Of a stretch of DNA of 64,000 nt, positions 8,018-16,556 are shown piece after piece (positions within the stretch are counted from its first letter, which is position 1; the number at the start of each line of letters is the position of its first letter). The notes under the pieces were generated by a model that ran no database searches, was not told the origin of the DNA, and saw only the letters and a list, made by a program, of their open reading frames with translations. The translations under genes were made by a program, and so were the position numbers. Origin of the DNA: Tumidithrix helvetica (GTDB taxonomy: Bacteria; Cyanobacteriota; Cyanobacteriia; Pseudanabaenales; Pseudanabaenaceae); contig NZ_CBDDRA010000023.1 in assembly GCF_965232925.1 (NCBI RefSeq), positions 10,424 through 74,423 on the forward strand, written 5' to 3'.

Positions 8018-9019
8018 ATGATGCAATCTGAAACAATCCGCCAACGCGCTTCTATTCTGGGTGTACAAGTTATTAGTAAAGCGACCGCCACGAGGTTAGG
8101 TATTGTTACGCAAATTTGGCTGGATGTCGATCAGCGCAGAGTAATGGGACTAAGCGTAGCTGAGCGGTTTATTCCGGGCACACCGATCGGTATTGGTGAC
8201 ACCTTTTACATGACCCTCGATCGCATTTCACTGTTGGGGCCCGATGCCATCCTCGTCGATGATGAATCGGTCTTAGAAGACATTCTCGTGACCGAGAAAT
8301 ATACCAACCTGATCGGGAATGAAGTGGTCACAGAATCGGGCGAGTTGCTGGGTAAAGTCAGAGATTTTAAGTTTGACCCTGAGACTGGCGATCTGGTCTA
8401 TCTCATTTTGGCTTCCCTCGGTAGCCCCTTGATTCCGTCCGCCGTGATCAGCACCTACGAGCTTGATGTCAATGAGATTATTGCCGTCGGCCGCGATCGC
8501 ATCATTGTCACCGAGGGCATGGAAGATCGGATGACGCAGCTTTCTAAAGGGATCTTAGAGCGACTAGGTTTAGGCAAGCCTCCTTGGGAAGACGAGTTTG
8601 AGGATGAGTACAACATGCCTCCTGCCACCTTTAACAACTTGCGCGATAACGCCTTGTCTTCGGGCAAGCGATCGAATAGTTCCTATAGCGATCGACAACC
8701 AGAGCAGCGTCCAGTCTATCGTCGCGAAGAAGCATGGGAAGAAGAGGATAACTGGTCAGAAGAACGCGTACCCGTCTCACCACCTCCACGCCGTCAAGCT
8801 AGAGCCGAGCCTAGACCCGAGTCCAGACCCGAGCCTAAACCTGTTAGACCAGTCACACCTCCACCTCTGGATGATGATTACGATGACTATGATGACTTTG
8901 AGGATGGCTATCCTAAAGCCAAGGGCTATCGCGAAGAAACCAGGCAGCAAATTAAAGATGCTTGGGGCACGGATAAGCCAAAGCAAGTAATCCCCGAAGA
9001 AGAGTTTGAAGAACTATAA
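8018..9019 (+). CDS. PRC-barrel domain protein with acidic disordered tail
   Basis: A 333-residue protein with two PRC-barrel-like modules: about residues 8-85 (RASILGVQVISKATATRLG) and 90-170 (YTNLIGNEVVTESGELLGKV). PRC barrels occur in photosynthetic reaction-centre H subunits, RimM and many cyanobacterial proteins of unknown role. Residues from about 190 onward are rich in Arg, Pro, Glu and Asp (a run of Asp-Asp-Tyr near 287-297) and look disordered. There is no export signal. The start may be Met1 or Met2. Role unknown; in the family it is usually a protein-interaction or assembly function. Confidence 0.82.
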   Translation: MMQSETIRQRASILGVQVISKATATRLGIVTQIWLDVDQRRVMGLSVAERFIPGTPIGIGDTFYMTLDRISLLGPDAILVDDESVLEDILVTEKYTNLIGNEVVTESGELLGKVRDFKFDPETGDLVYLILASLGSPLIPSAVISTYELDVNEIIAVGRDRIIVTEGMEDRMTQLSKGILERLGLGKPPWEDEFEDEYNMPPATFNNLRDNALSSGKRSNSSYSDRQPEQRPVYRREEAWEEEDNWSEERVPVSPPPRRQARAEPRPESRPEPKPVRPVTPPPLDDDYDDYDDFEDGYPKAKGYREETRQQIKDAWGTDKPKQVIPEEEFEEL

Positions 9020-9157
9020 AACTGTTTCGGGAAACCCTACAGAGTAATCGTGCCGAAAAGTCTTAAACTATCTACAGTTAAAGCGTTACAGTCGTAATTA
9101 TTGATTTCGATGTGTAACATTTAGCAGCGATCGCAGCAAGATAGTGAAGGTAGAGGC

Positions 9158-11257
9158 ATGGTTTTTAATTGGTTTCGGCGCAAATTTGACGATGAAAAGC
9201 AGTCTGAAGCGCAGTCTGTAGAAGAGCAAAAAGCTGAAAGTCAAGCAGAGGCAGAACCTGTCGCACCTCCAGCCGAAACCACAGCTACTTCTACGCCTCA
9301 GTCTCAAGATTTACTCAATTGGGCAAAAGCTGCCTACGTCAATATTCAAAAGCAACAGGCTGAGGTCGTTCAACCTGAAGTTACCGAATCAACACCTGCG
9401 ACATCACCAACGACTGAGCTAGTCACCGAACAGCCACCCGAACCGCTGACAGAGTCGGCGGAACCAGTTGCAACAGAGCCAATTGCAGAAACTATTTCAG
9501 AACCTGTTTCAGAGCCCGTATCAGAACCTATTTCAGAGCCGATCGCCGAAGCAGCGACCCCAGACATCTCTGTTGAAGCAGAAGCAGAGTTGCCCACAGA
9601 AACGATCTCTGCCGATCCTGTTGCCGAGCCTATTACAGAACCTGTTGTAGAGCCTTCTAGCGAATTCATCCCAGATGCAGTTCCTGAAACGACTCCTGAG
9701 CTAGTAACCGCTCCCCCAGTGGAAGCAAGTCTTGAGTCCGAACCTGAAGCGATCTTAGTAACCGATCGCAGCCAAGATACGCCGTCAGCGGTCGAACCCA
9801 TCGCCGAAACCGTTGAAATCATTGATGCAGGGATTCCAGAAACTATCCCCGAGCCTGCTGCTGAAAGTATTCCTGAAACTGCTGTTGAAGCCGTTATAAC
9901 TCCGACTGTTGAGGAACCTGTTGTTACGGACGCACCTATCGTCGAACCAACACCTGAACCAATTGCAGAACCAGTTATAGAAACTGTTGCAGAGCCTGTT
10001 GCCGCCGAGTCAGTTCCAGAAAATTTGCCTGAATCCTCGACCTTCGATCCCAACGAGGAACCAACCGTACCTTTACCATTTTGGATGCAATCTGAGTCCG
10101 ATCGCCTTGCCAGAATTGCGGCATTGGAGGCAAATGCGATCGTCGAACCAGAACCCGAAACTCCTCAGCCCGTGGTTGTAGCCCAGACCCAACCACAGGT
10201 TCAAATCACTTACGAACCCCAACTCCCCTTCGATGAGAGTTTTCTGTGGTCGGCAGAGGTTCTAGCCTCTCAGGGACGGCGACCCGAAGATATTTCGGCA
10301 GAGGAAATCACATGGTTAAAGCGCTTGCGTCAAGGCTTAGATAAGACGCGGTTAACGCTGGTAAATCAACTTAAAGCCTTAGTAGGAAAAGGGCCTCTCG
10401 GTGCTGATGATGTTGATGAGATTGAGGCTTTATTGCTGCAAGCCGATGTGGGCGTACAGGCAACCGACAAAATTGTCCAAGCCCTGCAAACCAAACTCAG
10501 AGATGAAGTCTTACCACCAGAAGCCGCGATCGCCTTCTTAAAGCAAATTTTGCGAGAAATGCTGGATGCACCGCTGTTGGTCGAGAAAAAAGGGGCTAAC
10601 AAGAAACCACCGGTTGCCAATCTAGTCCCCGAAAAAAATCAACTAAATATCTGGTTGATTACGGGCGTTAATGGAGCTGGCAAAACTACTACGATCGGCA
10701 AACTTGCCCATATTGCTAACAAATCTGGATATAAAACTTTAATTGCTGCCGCCGACACATTTAGGGCAGCAGCCGTACAGCAGGTTCAGGCTTGGGGCGA
10801 TCGCTCGCAGGTCGAGGTGATCGCCAATACGGGTAAAAATACCGATCCCGCCGCCGTGGTGTTTGATGCTATCATAGCGGCGCAAGCGCGTGGCTCGGAA
10901 CTGTTGCTAATTGACACGGCTGGAAGACTCCAAAACAAAAACAATTTAATGGAGGAACTCAGCAAAATTAGACGCATTGTTGATAAAAAAGCGCCTGAGG
11001 CAACCATTGAGTCTTTATTGGTTTTAGATGCCACGTTAGGGCAAAACGGCTTACGCCAAGCTGAGGTCTTTTCTAAATCTGCGGGTATTAGCGGTATCGT
11101 GCTAACCAAATTAGATGGAACAGCCAAAGGCGGTGTAGCGATCGCGGTCGTACAACAACTCGGACTCCCCATTCGCTTTATTGGTGCAGGCGAGGGGATC
11201 GAAGACTTAAGACCCTTCTCTAGTTATGAGTTTGTTGAGGCACTCTTGAGCAACTAG
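9158..11257 (+). CDS. ftsY: Signal recognition particle receptor FtsY
   Basis: GTPase that docks SRP-bound ribosomes to the membrane for co-translational insertion, important for thylakoid protein assembly. The NG domain occupies about residues 385-699, with the P-loop GVNGAGKTTT starting at residue 503, the DTFRAAA motif, DTAGR, TKLDGTAKGG and the closing GAGEGIEDLRPF. The first ~380 residues are an acidic, Pro/Glu/Ala-rich region with repeated EPxxEP units, far longer than the A domain of E. coli FtsY (total about 500). Met-Val-Phe-Asn-Trp-Phe at the start could be a membrane-binding amphipathic end. The extension is probably disordered. Confidence 0.96.
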   Translation: MVFNWFRRKFDDEKQSEAQSVEEQKAESQAEAEPVAPPAETTATSTPQSQDLLNWAKAAYVNIQKQQAEVVQPEVTESTPATSPTTELVTEQPPEPLTESAEPVATEPIAETISEPVSEPVSEPISEPIAEAATPDISVEAEAELPTETISADPVAEPITEPVVEPSSEFIPDAVPETTPELVTAPPVEASLESEPEAILVTDRSQDTPSAVEPIAETVEIIDAGIPETIPEPAAESIPETAVEAVITPTVEEPVVTDAPIVEPTPEPIAEPVIETVAEPVAAESVPENLPESSTFDPNEEPTVPLPFWMQSESDRLARIAALEANAIVEPEPETPQPVVVAQTQPQVQITYEPQLPFDESFLWSAEVLASQGRRPEDISAEEITWLKRLRQGLDKTRLTLVNQLKALVGKGPLGADDVDEIEALLLQADVGVQATDKIVQALQTKLRDEVLPPEAAIAFLKQILREMLDAPLLVEKKGANKKPPVANLVPEKNQLNIWLITGVNGAGKTTTIGKLAHIANKSGYKTLIAAADTFRAAAVQQVQAWGDRSQVEVIANTGKNTDPAAVVFDAIIAAQARGSELLLIDTAGRLQNKNNLMEELSKIRRIVDKKAPEATIESLLVLDATLGQNGLRQAEVFSKSAGISGIVLTKLDGTAKGGVAIAVVQQLGLPIRFIGAGEGIEDLRPFSSYEFVEALLSN

Positions 11258-11483
11258 ATTAAATCTCCCCCCGATGGGTTGACACTTCGATCTAAGTAAA
11301 TCCTTAGTAAATCTCTCAACCCATATGAATACTGAATACATAGATATTTATCAGCTTTTGACTGCAAGTTACGCTAAACTATTTGACTAAATTTGCTGAA
11401 TTACTTTCGAGAATTTTTTTTATTTCTAGCATTTTTGCCCTAGACTGTTGCCTAAGATTTTCGCCCAAGATTTTTGCCACAGT

Positions 11484-12878
11484 ATGTCTTTATCACTGCC
11501 ACCTAGAAAATCGTCTCCACCCAAAAAAGTCTCTAGAACTGAACTAGATGACTCGCTTGTGTTGGTGAAAGATCTAAAAGAAATCTTACGGCGGTCCAAT
11601 CAAGATCGTGAAAAAATCTCTGAGCTATTGAGCTTCTTGGGCTATGCCCTCCGCAGTCTGAGTAACCTCAACCAGTTTTTAGAATTAATCCCCCTAATTG
11701 CCTGTCGGGTAACTGACTCCGATGGTGGGGCGCTGATTTTATTTAAATCAAGCGGACAGATGAGCCTAGAGTCTTTGCACTGCCCCGATAATGGTGCCCA
11801 TGGCATGCAATCTCAACAGGTGCGGTATGCGATCGAACGGGCAATCCAGCAAGTATTCTCAGGTTCGACGACAGCTTTAGATGAATTAGTCAGTCGCTAC
11901 TTAGGGGCAGATGTCCATCTATTCGGGACATCGATCCTAGTCAAAAATGCCGTGCGCGGTCGCCTGTACATCTTTAGCCGCAAGACTGATTATCCTTGGG
12001 ATGATACCAAGCGCAAGTTGATGCGCCTAGTTGCCGATCAAACGGCAGTGGGTCTAGAAAATAACGAATTAGCCGCAGAATTAATCAAAAAAGAACGCCA
12101 AGATCGAGAGCTAGAGATCGGTGCAGAGATTCAACGGCAACTCTTACCTCGCAACTGCCCAGTGATTCAAGGGATAGAAATTGCGGCGCGTTGTCTGACG
12201 GCAAGCCGTGTCGGAGGCGACTACTACGACTTCATTCCCATTCAAAAAGGCGAACGTTGGAGTTTTGTCGTTGGGGATGTCATGGGGAAAGGTGTGCCTG
12301 CGGGTCTCATCATGACCATGACCAGAGGAATGCTGCGGGCTGAAGTGCTGAATAGTCATTCCCCCAGTAAAATTCTCGAACATCTAAATGAGGTTATGTA
12401 CGATGACCTAGAGAAATCTCATCGTTTCGTGACCATGTTCTACTCGGAATACGATCCCAAAACACAGATTTTATCCTTTAGCAATGCGGCGCATACCCCT
12501 GCGTTGCTGTGGCGATCGCAAACCCGCACAGTCCATGCTTTAGATACAGTTGGGGCGCTGATCGGTCTAGAGGTCGGCTCCAAGTTTGAAGAGCGTAGCG
12601 TCCATCTACAGCCCAATGATGTTGTGATCTACTACACCGATGGCTTTACCGAAGCCGCCAATGATAAAGGCGATCGCTTTGACGAAGAAAATCTACGACA
12701 GGCTTTAGATTATGCTTGTCAACATTGCATTCCCGAGTCCTCAGAAATTAACCATCCTCAGGCAATACTTGACTACATTTTCAAACAGGTGCAAGATTTT
12801 ATCGGAGAAGGTCATAGTCATAGCGACGATATGACTTTGGTCGTCCTAAAATGCCAAAATAAGCAAGTCTCAGCTTAA
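11484..12878 (+). CDS. GAF-SpoIIE/RsbU-type PP2C phosphatase
   Basis: A serine/threonine phosphatase of the SpoIIE/RsbU type, which usually dephosphorylates anti-anti-sigma factors in partner-switching control. Order: a basic N-terminus, a GAF-like sensor at about residues 60-190, a coiled coil rich in Glu/Lys, then the PP2C-like domain with metal ligands in GGDYYDF, VGDVMGKGVPAG and the terminal HSDDMTLVVL. I prefer ATG 11484 (MSLSLPPRK); an upstream in-frame ATG at 11448 adds 12 residues. No anti-sigma partner gene is adjacent. Cytoplasmic. Confidence 0.9.
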   Translation: MSLSLPPRKSSPPKKVSRTELDDSLVLVKDLKEILRRSNQDREKISELLSFLGYALRSLSNLNQFLELIPLIACRVTDSDGGALILFKSSGQMSLESLHCPDNGAHGMQSQQVRYAIERAIQQVFSGSTTALDELVSRYLGADVHLFGTSILVKNAVRGRLYIFSRKTDYPWDDTKRKLMRLVADQTAVGLENNELAAELIKKERQDRELEIGAEIQRQLLPRNCPVIQGIEIAARCLTASRVGGDYYDFIPIQKGERWSFVVGDVMGKGVPAGLIMTMTRGMLRAEVLNSHSPSKILEHLNEVMYDDLEKSHRFVTMFYSEYDPKTQILSFSNAAHTPALLWRSQTRTVHALDTVGALIGLEVGSKFEERSVHLQPNDVVIYYTDGFTEAANDKGDRFDEENLRQALDYACQHCIPESSEINHPQAILDYIFKQVQDFIGEGHSHSDDMTLVVLKCQNKQVSA

Positions 12879-12941
12879 GTACAATCTAAGTCCCCTTCCA
12901 ACTCCCGCCAAATTTAAAAGTGAACTCTGTGGTCTTAAATT

Positions 12942-13193
12942 ATGATTGATATTCTCTCTTCCCTAATTGGTTCTGTTGATGTTAGCAGTTTTGATGTCAA
13001 TCTTTTTAACTTCAATCTGCTAGATTTTAATGTTTTCGATACAGATTGGACAACCTTAGCCCAACAGTTTAACCAAGATGTTTTAGGTGATATGGGCAAA
13101 GGCTGGAATGGTTTCGTCAAGTCTGGGCAAATTTGGGCACTTTTGATCGGGTTAATCGCTGGCTATCTATTTAGAAGCATTACGGCTGGATAG
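12942..13193 (+). CDS. Small hypothetical protein with C-terminal helix
   Basis: An 83-residue protein: an N-terminal half full of Phe, Asn and Asp (DVNLFNFNLLDFNVFD) and a C-terminal hydrophobic helix WALLIGLIAGYLFRSI that could anchor it in a membrane. I recognise it only as the kind of short conserved protein often found in cyanobacteria. It faces mgsA convergently, with only 3 bp between stops. Function unknown. Confidence 0.65.
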   Translation: MIDILSSLIGSVDVSSFDVNLFNFNLLDFNVFDTDWTTLAQQFNQDVLGDMGKGWNGFVKSGQIWALLIGLIAGYLFRSITAG

Positions 13194-13196
13194 CAT

Positions 13197-13574
13197 TTAC
13201 ATGAGCTGTTTTGCCAACATCGCGATCGCAGCTTCGGCAGTTGCCAGATTGACCGCGATCGCAACATTGTATAGTTCGCAAACACGTAAAAGCGCCAAAA
13301 TATCTGGTTCGTGCGGCTGAGCGTAGAGCGGATCGATAAAAAAGAAAACAGCAATGATATTGCCTGTAACAACTTGCGCTGCAATTTGGGCATCACCGCC
13401 CAATGGTCCTGATAACACGCATTCCACAGGTAAGTCTGTCGCGTCTTGAATGCGCTGTCCAGTTGTTCCTGTAGCAATCAGATGGAATCGAGCAAACACA
13501 TCTTGATGCTCTTTGACAAACTGAACGATGCTATCTTTTTTGCGATCGTGAGCGATTAAGGCAAGGGTTTTCAT
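13197..13574 (-). CDS. mgsA: Methylglyoxal synthase
   Basis: Converts dihydroxyacetone phosphate to methylglyoxal, a glycolytic bypass that relieves phosphate starvation of triose phosphates. The 125-residue sequence matches MgsA: IAHDRKKD at the start, the phosphate loop ATGTTG near residue 36, LSGPLGGDAQI with the catalytic Asp, FFIDP and QPHEPDI. It begins 14 bp after the stop of the beta-lactamase-like gene on the same strand, so the pair may share a transcript. Cytoplasmic. Confidence 0.95.
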   Translation of the reverse strand: MKTLALIAHDRKKDSIVQFVKEHQDVFARFHLIATGTTGQRIQDATDLPVECVLSGPLGGDAQIAAQVVTGNIIAVFFFIDPLYAQPHEPDILALLRVCELYNVAIAVNLATAEAAIAMLAKQLM

Positions 13575-13588
13575 GTTGGCAATGAGCG

Positions 13589-14887
13589 TTATTTCAAGCT
13601 TTCGAGCAGGGCTGAGTATAGACTAAAAAACTTAGCTTCTTCTAGAACTGTGGTGTTATTCCATGTGGCTGAGACACAATAGGTTTTTCCACTTTTGGCT
13701 TTAAGCCATGTGGTTAGATTGAGAACACCCATATCAGATCCGCCTTTAAATGCAATGCGCTCCCAGTCTTTCGGATTTGCGACACCAGGGTTAATCGACA
13801 TTAACGGCAGGTCTGCAACATCTTCGATCAAATTGCAGAGTTCTCTATTGGTCAGAAACCATTCTGCTTCTAACTCGATACTAGGTATTAATGAAAGTTC
13901 CTCAGCTTTTGGGAGTGGAAGCTTGGCTAGCTCCATCAATAGGCTCCTTCGTTCTGCCTCACTGCTAGAATGATAGCGTTTTAATAACTCTGAATTTTGG
14001 GAACTCTTGAGTACAAAGAATTCTCTCAAAGTTAAAAGAGGACGATTTCTGGTGGCGATCGCTTCGATTGTCTCTCTCCCAACCAGATCGATCAGCATAT
14101 CGGTAGCTGTGTTATCGCTTTGGGAAATCATCAAACTTGCCACGCTTTGAATCGTTAGCTGAGATCCCTCTGGCCAAGTTTGCAAAATTCCTGTGGGGAG
14201 TACTTTGTGTTTGGCTTTAAGCGAGATCGCCTCGCTCCAAGTTCGCTTGCCTGATGCAATCTGAGCTTTAAGTGCCTTTAACACCGCTAGTTTAAAAGCC
14301 GAACCCACAGCAAGGGGAGTGTCTTCATCGATCGTAATGCGTGGAGAGGTTTCTTCCATGACCAAAAGCCCGACTTGACCTGGTAAATCTTTAAAGCCTT
14401 TCACAACATCCTTGACATCGTTAATGCTTGGATTGCCAAAATACAAACCAGAAATTTGCCCGCGATCGTTCAGCGCAATTGTGACGGGAAGTGTGCCGCG
14501 CTCGCCAATTACCACATAGTTTTCCCCTGATTCTTTGACTTGTTTGTAAGTGCCTAGGAGGGGTTTGAGACTGGCAATTATCGCCTCAATTTGGTCTGTT
14601 GAGACCTGTGCCAAAAACTCGGCGGCAAACCAATTCTTTTGAAGTTTAGTTGTAAAGAGTCTTTCAATGACGGCTTTAGGAGTTAACGGTCTGATAAAAC
14701 TTGTAGGTTTGTCTGTGGGTCTATTTGTGGGTTTGGTCTCAGCGATGACATTCGCGTCGGAACGAATCCTGAAAGAAATCGCGCTTTGCGATGTTTGAGA
14801 AAGCTTTGCCGCAAAATCTGCTGGACTTTTGATGACTTCCAGCGAAGGGGCGTTCAGCAAGGTAAGCAAGAATAGTTTAAATAGCAT
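13589..14887 (-). CDS. Class A beta-lactamase-like serine hydrolase
   Basis: About 432 residues. After a weak N-terminal hydrophobic stretch, residues ~70-165 resemble the DUF3887-type domain that precedes some beta-lactamase-fold proteins. The catalytic domain then shows the SxxK motif (GSAFK, Ser197/Lys200), the SDN motif at 258-260 (SQSDN) and a KGG triad near the end (FKGGSDMGV). All three active-site elements are intact, so it should be an active acyl-serine enzyme: a beta-lactamase, a PBP-like hydrolase or an esterase. ATG 14887 is used; an adjacent GTG at 14890 is possible. It leads into mgsA. Confidence 0.85.
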   Translation of the reverse strand: MLFKLFLLTLLNAPSLEVIKSPADFAAKLSQTSQSAISFRIRSDANVIAETKPTNRPTDKPTSFIRPLTPKAVIERLFTTKLQKNWFAAEFLAQVSTDQIEAIIASLKPLLGTYKQVKESGENYVVIGERGTLPVTIALNDRGQISGLYFGNPSINDVKDVVKGFKDLPGQVGLLVMEETSPRITIDEDTPLAVGSAFKLAVLKALKAQIASGKRTWSEAISLKAKHKVLPTGILQTWPEGSQLTIQSVASLMISQSDNTATDMLIDLVGRETIEAIATRNRPLLTLREFFVLKSSQNSELLKRYHSSSEAERRSLLMELAKLPLPKAEELSLIPSIELEAEWFLTNRELCNLIEDVADLPLMSINPGVANPKDWERIAFKGGSDMGVLNLTTWLKAKSGKTYCVSATWNNTTVLEEAKFFSLYSALLESLK

Positions 14888-15649
14888 CACTCACACATCT
14901 CCCTCTAAATTCGCAAGAATTGGTTAAACCTAATTACTGAATTTACTACCTTACTGGGTGATTTAAACGCGATCGCTTCTCTCAAAAATAACTTTTCAGT
15001 AACCTTCTGTACAGATAGCTTGAAGTAACCTTACCTAACTAAACATAGCTTGAGATTTTGGCTGCCTTTTCAAATCAAATTTCTTTGCGAACAACTTTAC
15101 AAATCTAAAGACTTAGATTAACAAATGTTGCGCTTACATCACAATTTAGCGGTTTAGAACTTAGCAGATGCCTTACCCCTCAATGTCTCTACTAAGCTAA
15201 ATAAGCTGTACTCTCCGTCTTGATTAAGTTTTGGTAATTAATGATTCGTTGCTAAAAGTTGCATTACAAACAACTAAAGTTGCTTACTGTGTGGGTATTT
15301 CACCTATATAACAGGAAGACTTATAAATAACGTCTACATGCTACATATAACTTTTATATAAATTTTATATAACTGATGGAATAACTTTGCCTAGCCGAAA
15401 ACTAAATGCAGATATGTTACGGTTAGCCTACACAGTTTATTGACATAACCTTTAGAGTTCTGTTTTAAGAAATCATCAATTCTCATCATTGTTTTGGTTA
15501 GCTCCAAATAAATCGTGAAATCGGAAGCCCCATTTTTCTGTAGCGAAACGTCATGAAAAATGAAACTTAATGAAACTTTCGGAGTTCTCAAACAGTCTCT
15601 TCAGTATCGATAGTATTCTCTCTTAGTTCATTACCCCTCTAATAAAACT
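14888..15649. promoter_or_regulatory. Long AT-rich upstream region of the PEP-CTERM-like gene
   Basis: About 760 bp with no supported gene (a 66-codon minus-strand frame at 15391-15591 lacks any protein-like features). It is AT-rich, nearly free of HIP1 sites, and includes CCTACACAGTTTAT at 15427-15440, repeated exactly at 24870-24883 upstream of the CHAT and DUF928 genes. It separates two divergent genes and so should hold promoters for both. Confidence 0.5.
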
Positions 15650-16321
15650 ATGAAATTATCTAAGGCTATTGCTGGAATATTTGGCATTGCGTCGGTTTTG
15701 GGTATTGCTAGCTCAGCCCAAGCTGCTTCCATTACAGGTATCACTGGCTTTCAGACTTTTGGCGATCAAATGACTGGAATGCAAGTCAAAGTAACCTATA
15801 CTGACAATTCAACTAGTTCGGCAGTATGGGCGGCAACAGGTGCTGGATCAGGGGGAGCATCCACAAGCGACTGGTCTCTATCTCAAACAGGAGATACCTT
15901 TGGTGGAGATTGGACGTTTATCAACACCGGATCCAAGACTATATCTTCTTTGTTCATTAATGCGATTACTGGCTCGACAGTTTTTGATCAAACTGACCCA
16001 TCTCCAGGTACACCAGACTCAGCACAAGGTATAACTTTCGCTGCCGCCATCGGTTTTTTAGCACCTGATTTCGTTGAGTATGGCGATATTGTTAATGTCA
16101 ATGGCAATCCTGCTGTCGGCGATATCTATGGCAATCTAACACTTACCTGGAGAAACGGTTTCGCCACAAATCAAAGGTTGGTTTTTGACGCAGATACCGA
16201 TACTGTAGCGAGACCGGTACCAGTTCCTGGTCTTGCTGTTGGAGCGATCCTTGCAGCAGGGGTATTCAGTGGTGCTGAAATCAAGAGACGTAAAGCTCAG
16301 GCCAAGCAAGCTCAGGCTTAA
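15650..16321 (+). CDS. Exported protein with PEP-CTERM-like sorting tail
   Basis: A 223-residue secreted protein. Residues 1-25 form a signal peptide ending SSAQAAS. The middle (30-190) is a Ser/Thr/Gly-rich beta-type domain with no family I recognise. The C-terminus has the tripartite sorting layout: Pro-Val-Pro-Val-Pro-Gly, a hydrophobic helix LAVGAILAAGVF, and a basic end KRRKAQAKQ. This is the pattern read by exosortase-type systems; an exosortase gene is not in the window. It has its own strong terminator. Probably a surface or extracellular protein. Confidence 0.8.
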   Translation: MKLSKAIAGIFGIASVLGIASSAQAASITGITGFQTFGDQMTGMQVKVTYTDNSTSSAVWAATGAGSGGASTSDWSLSQTGDTFGGDWTFINTGSKTISSLFINAITGSTVFDQTDPSPGTPDSAQGITFAAAIGFLAPDFVEYGDIVNVNGNPAVGDIYGNLTLTWRNGFATNQRLVFDADTDTVARPVPVPGLAVGAILAAGVFSGAEIKRRKAQAKQAQA

Positions 16322-16363
16322 TTTAGAGTTTGAGAAGGCAATAAATATAAAAACCTAAAAGAG

Positions 16364-16391
16364 AGGGACAATATACTATTGTCCCTTTTTG
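16364..16391 (+). terminator. Terminator after the PEP-CTERM-like gene
   Basis: Perfect arms AGGGACAAT (16364-16372) and ATTGTCCCT (16378-16386) around a 5-base loop, then TTTTG. A textbook intrinsic terminator. Confidence 0.93.
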
Positions 16392-16556
16392 TTTTGACCG
16401 ATGGCTAACTACTGCAATGCTTGCCAAGGATATCAAATCTTGTTGACTTTCAAGCCTCAACCTTACACCTGATAGAAATTTGGGCAATCATCCATAACTT
16501 TCCATTAAACTTAAGCTATTACAAGCATTCCCAAAACTTGGCTCAAGCTTGACGAA

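Noticed and set aside
9370..10053. 227-codon Ser/Gly/Val-rich open frame antisense to ftsY
   Set aside because: It is the mirror image of the repetitive Glu/Pro-rich ftsY region; composition is a by-product of that low-complexity DNA and there is no start signal or family match.
11274..11324. Inverted repeat ATGGGTTGA ... TCAACCCAT after ftsY as a terminator
   Set aside because: The 33-base loop and lack of a T run make an intrinsic terminator unlikely; it may be chance.
15391..15591. 66-codon minus-strand frame in the long upstream region
   Set aside because: No ribosome-binding site, no family, and codon composition like non-coding AT-rich DNA.
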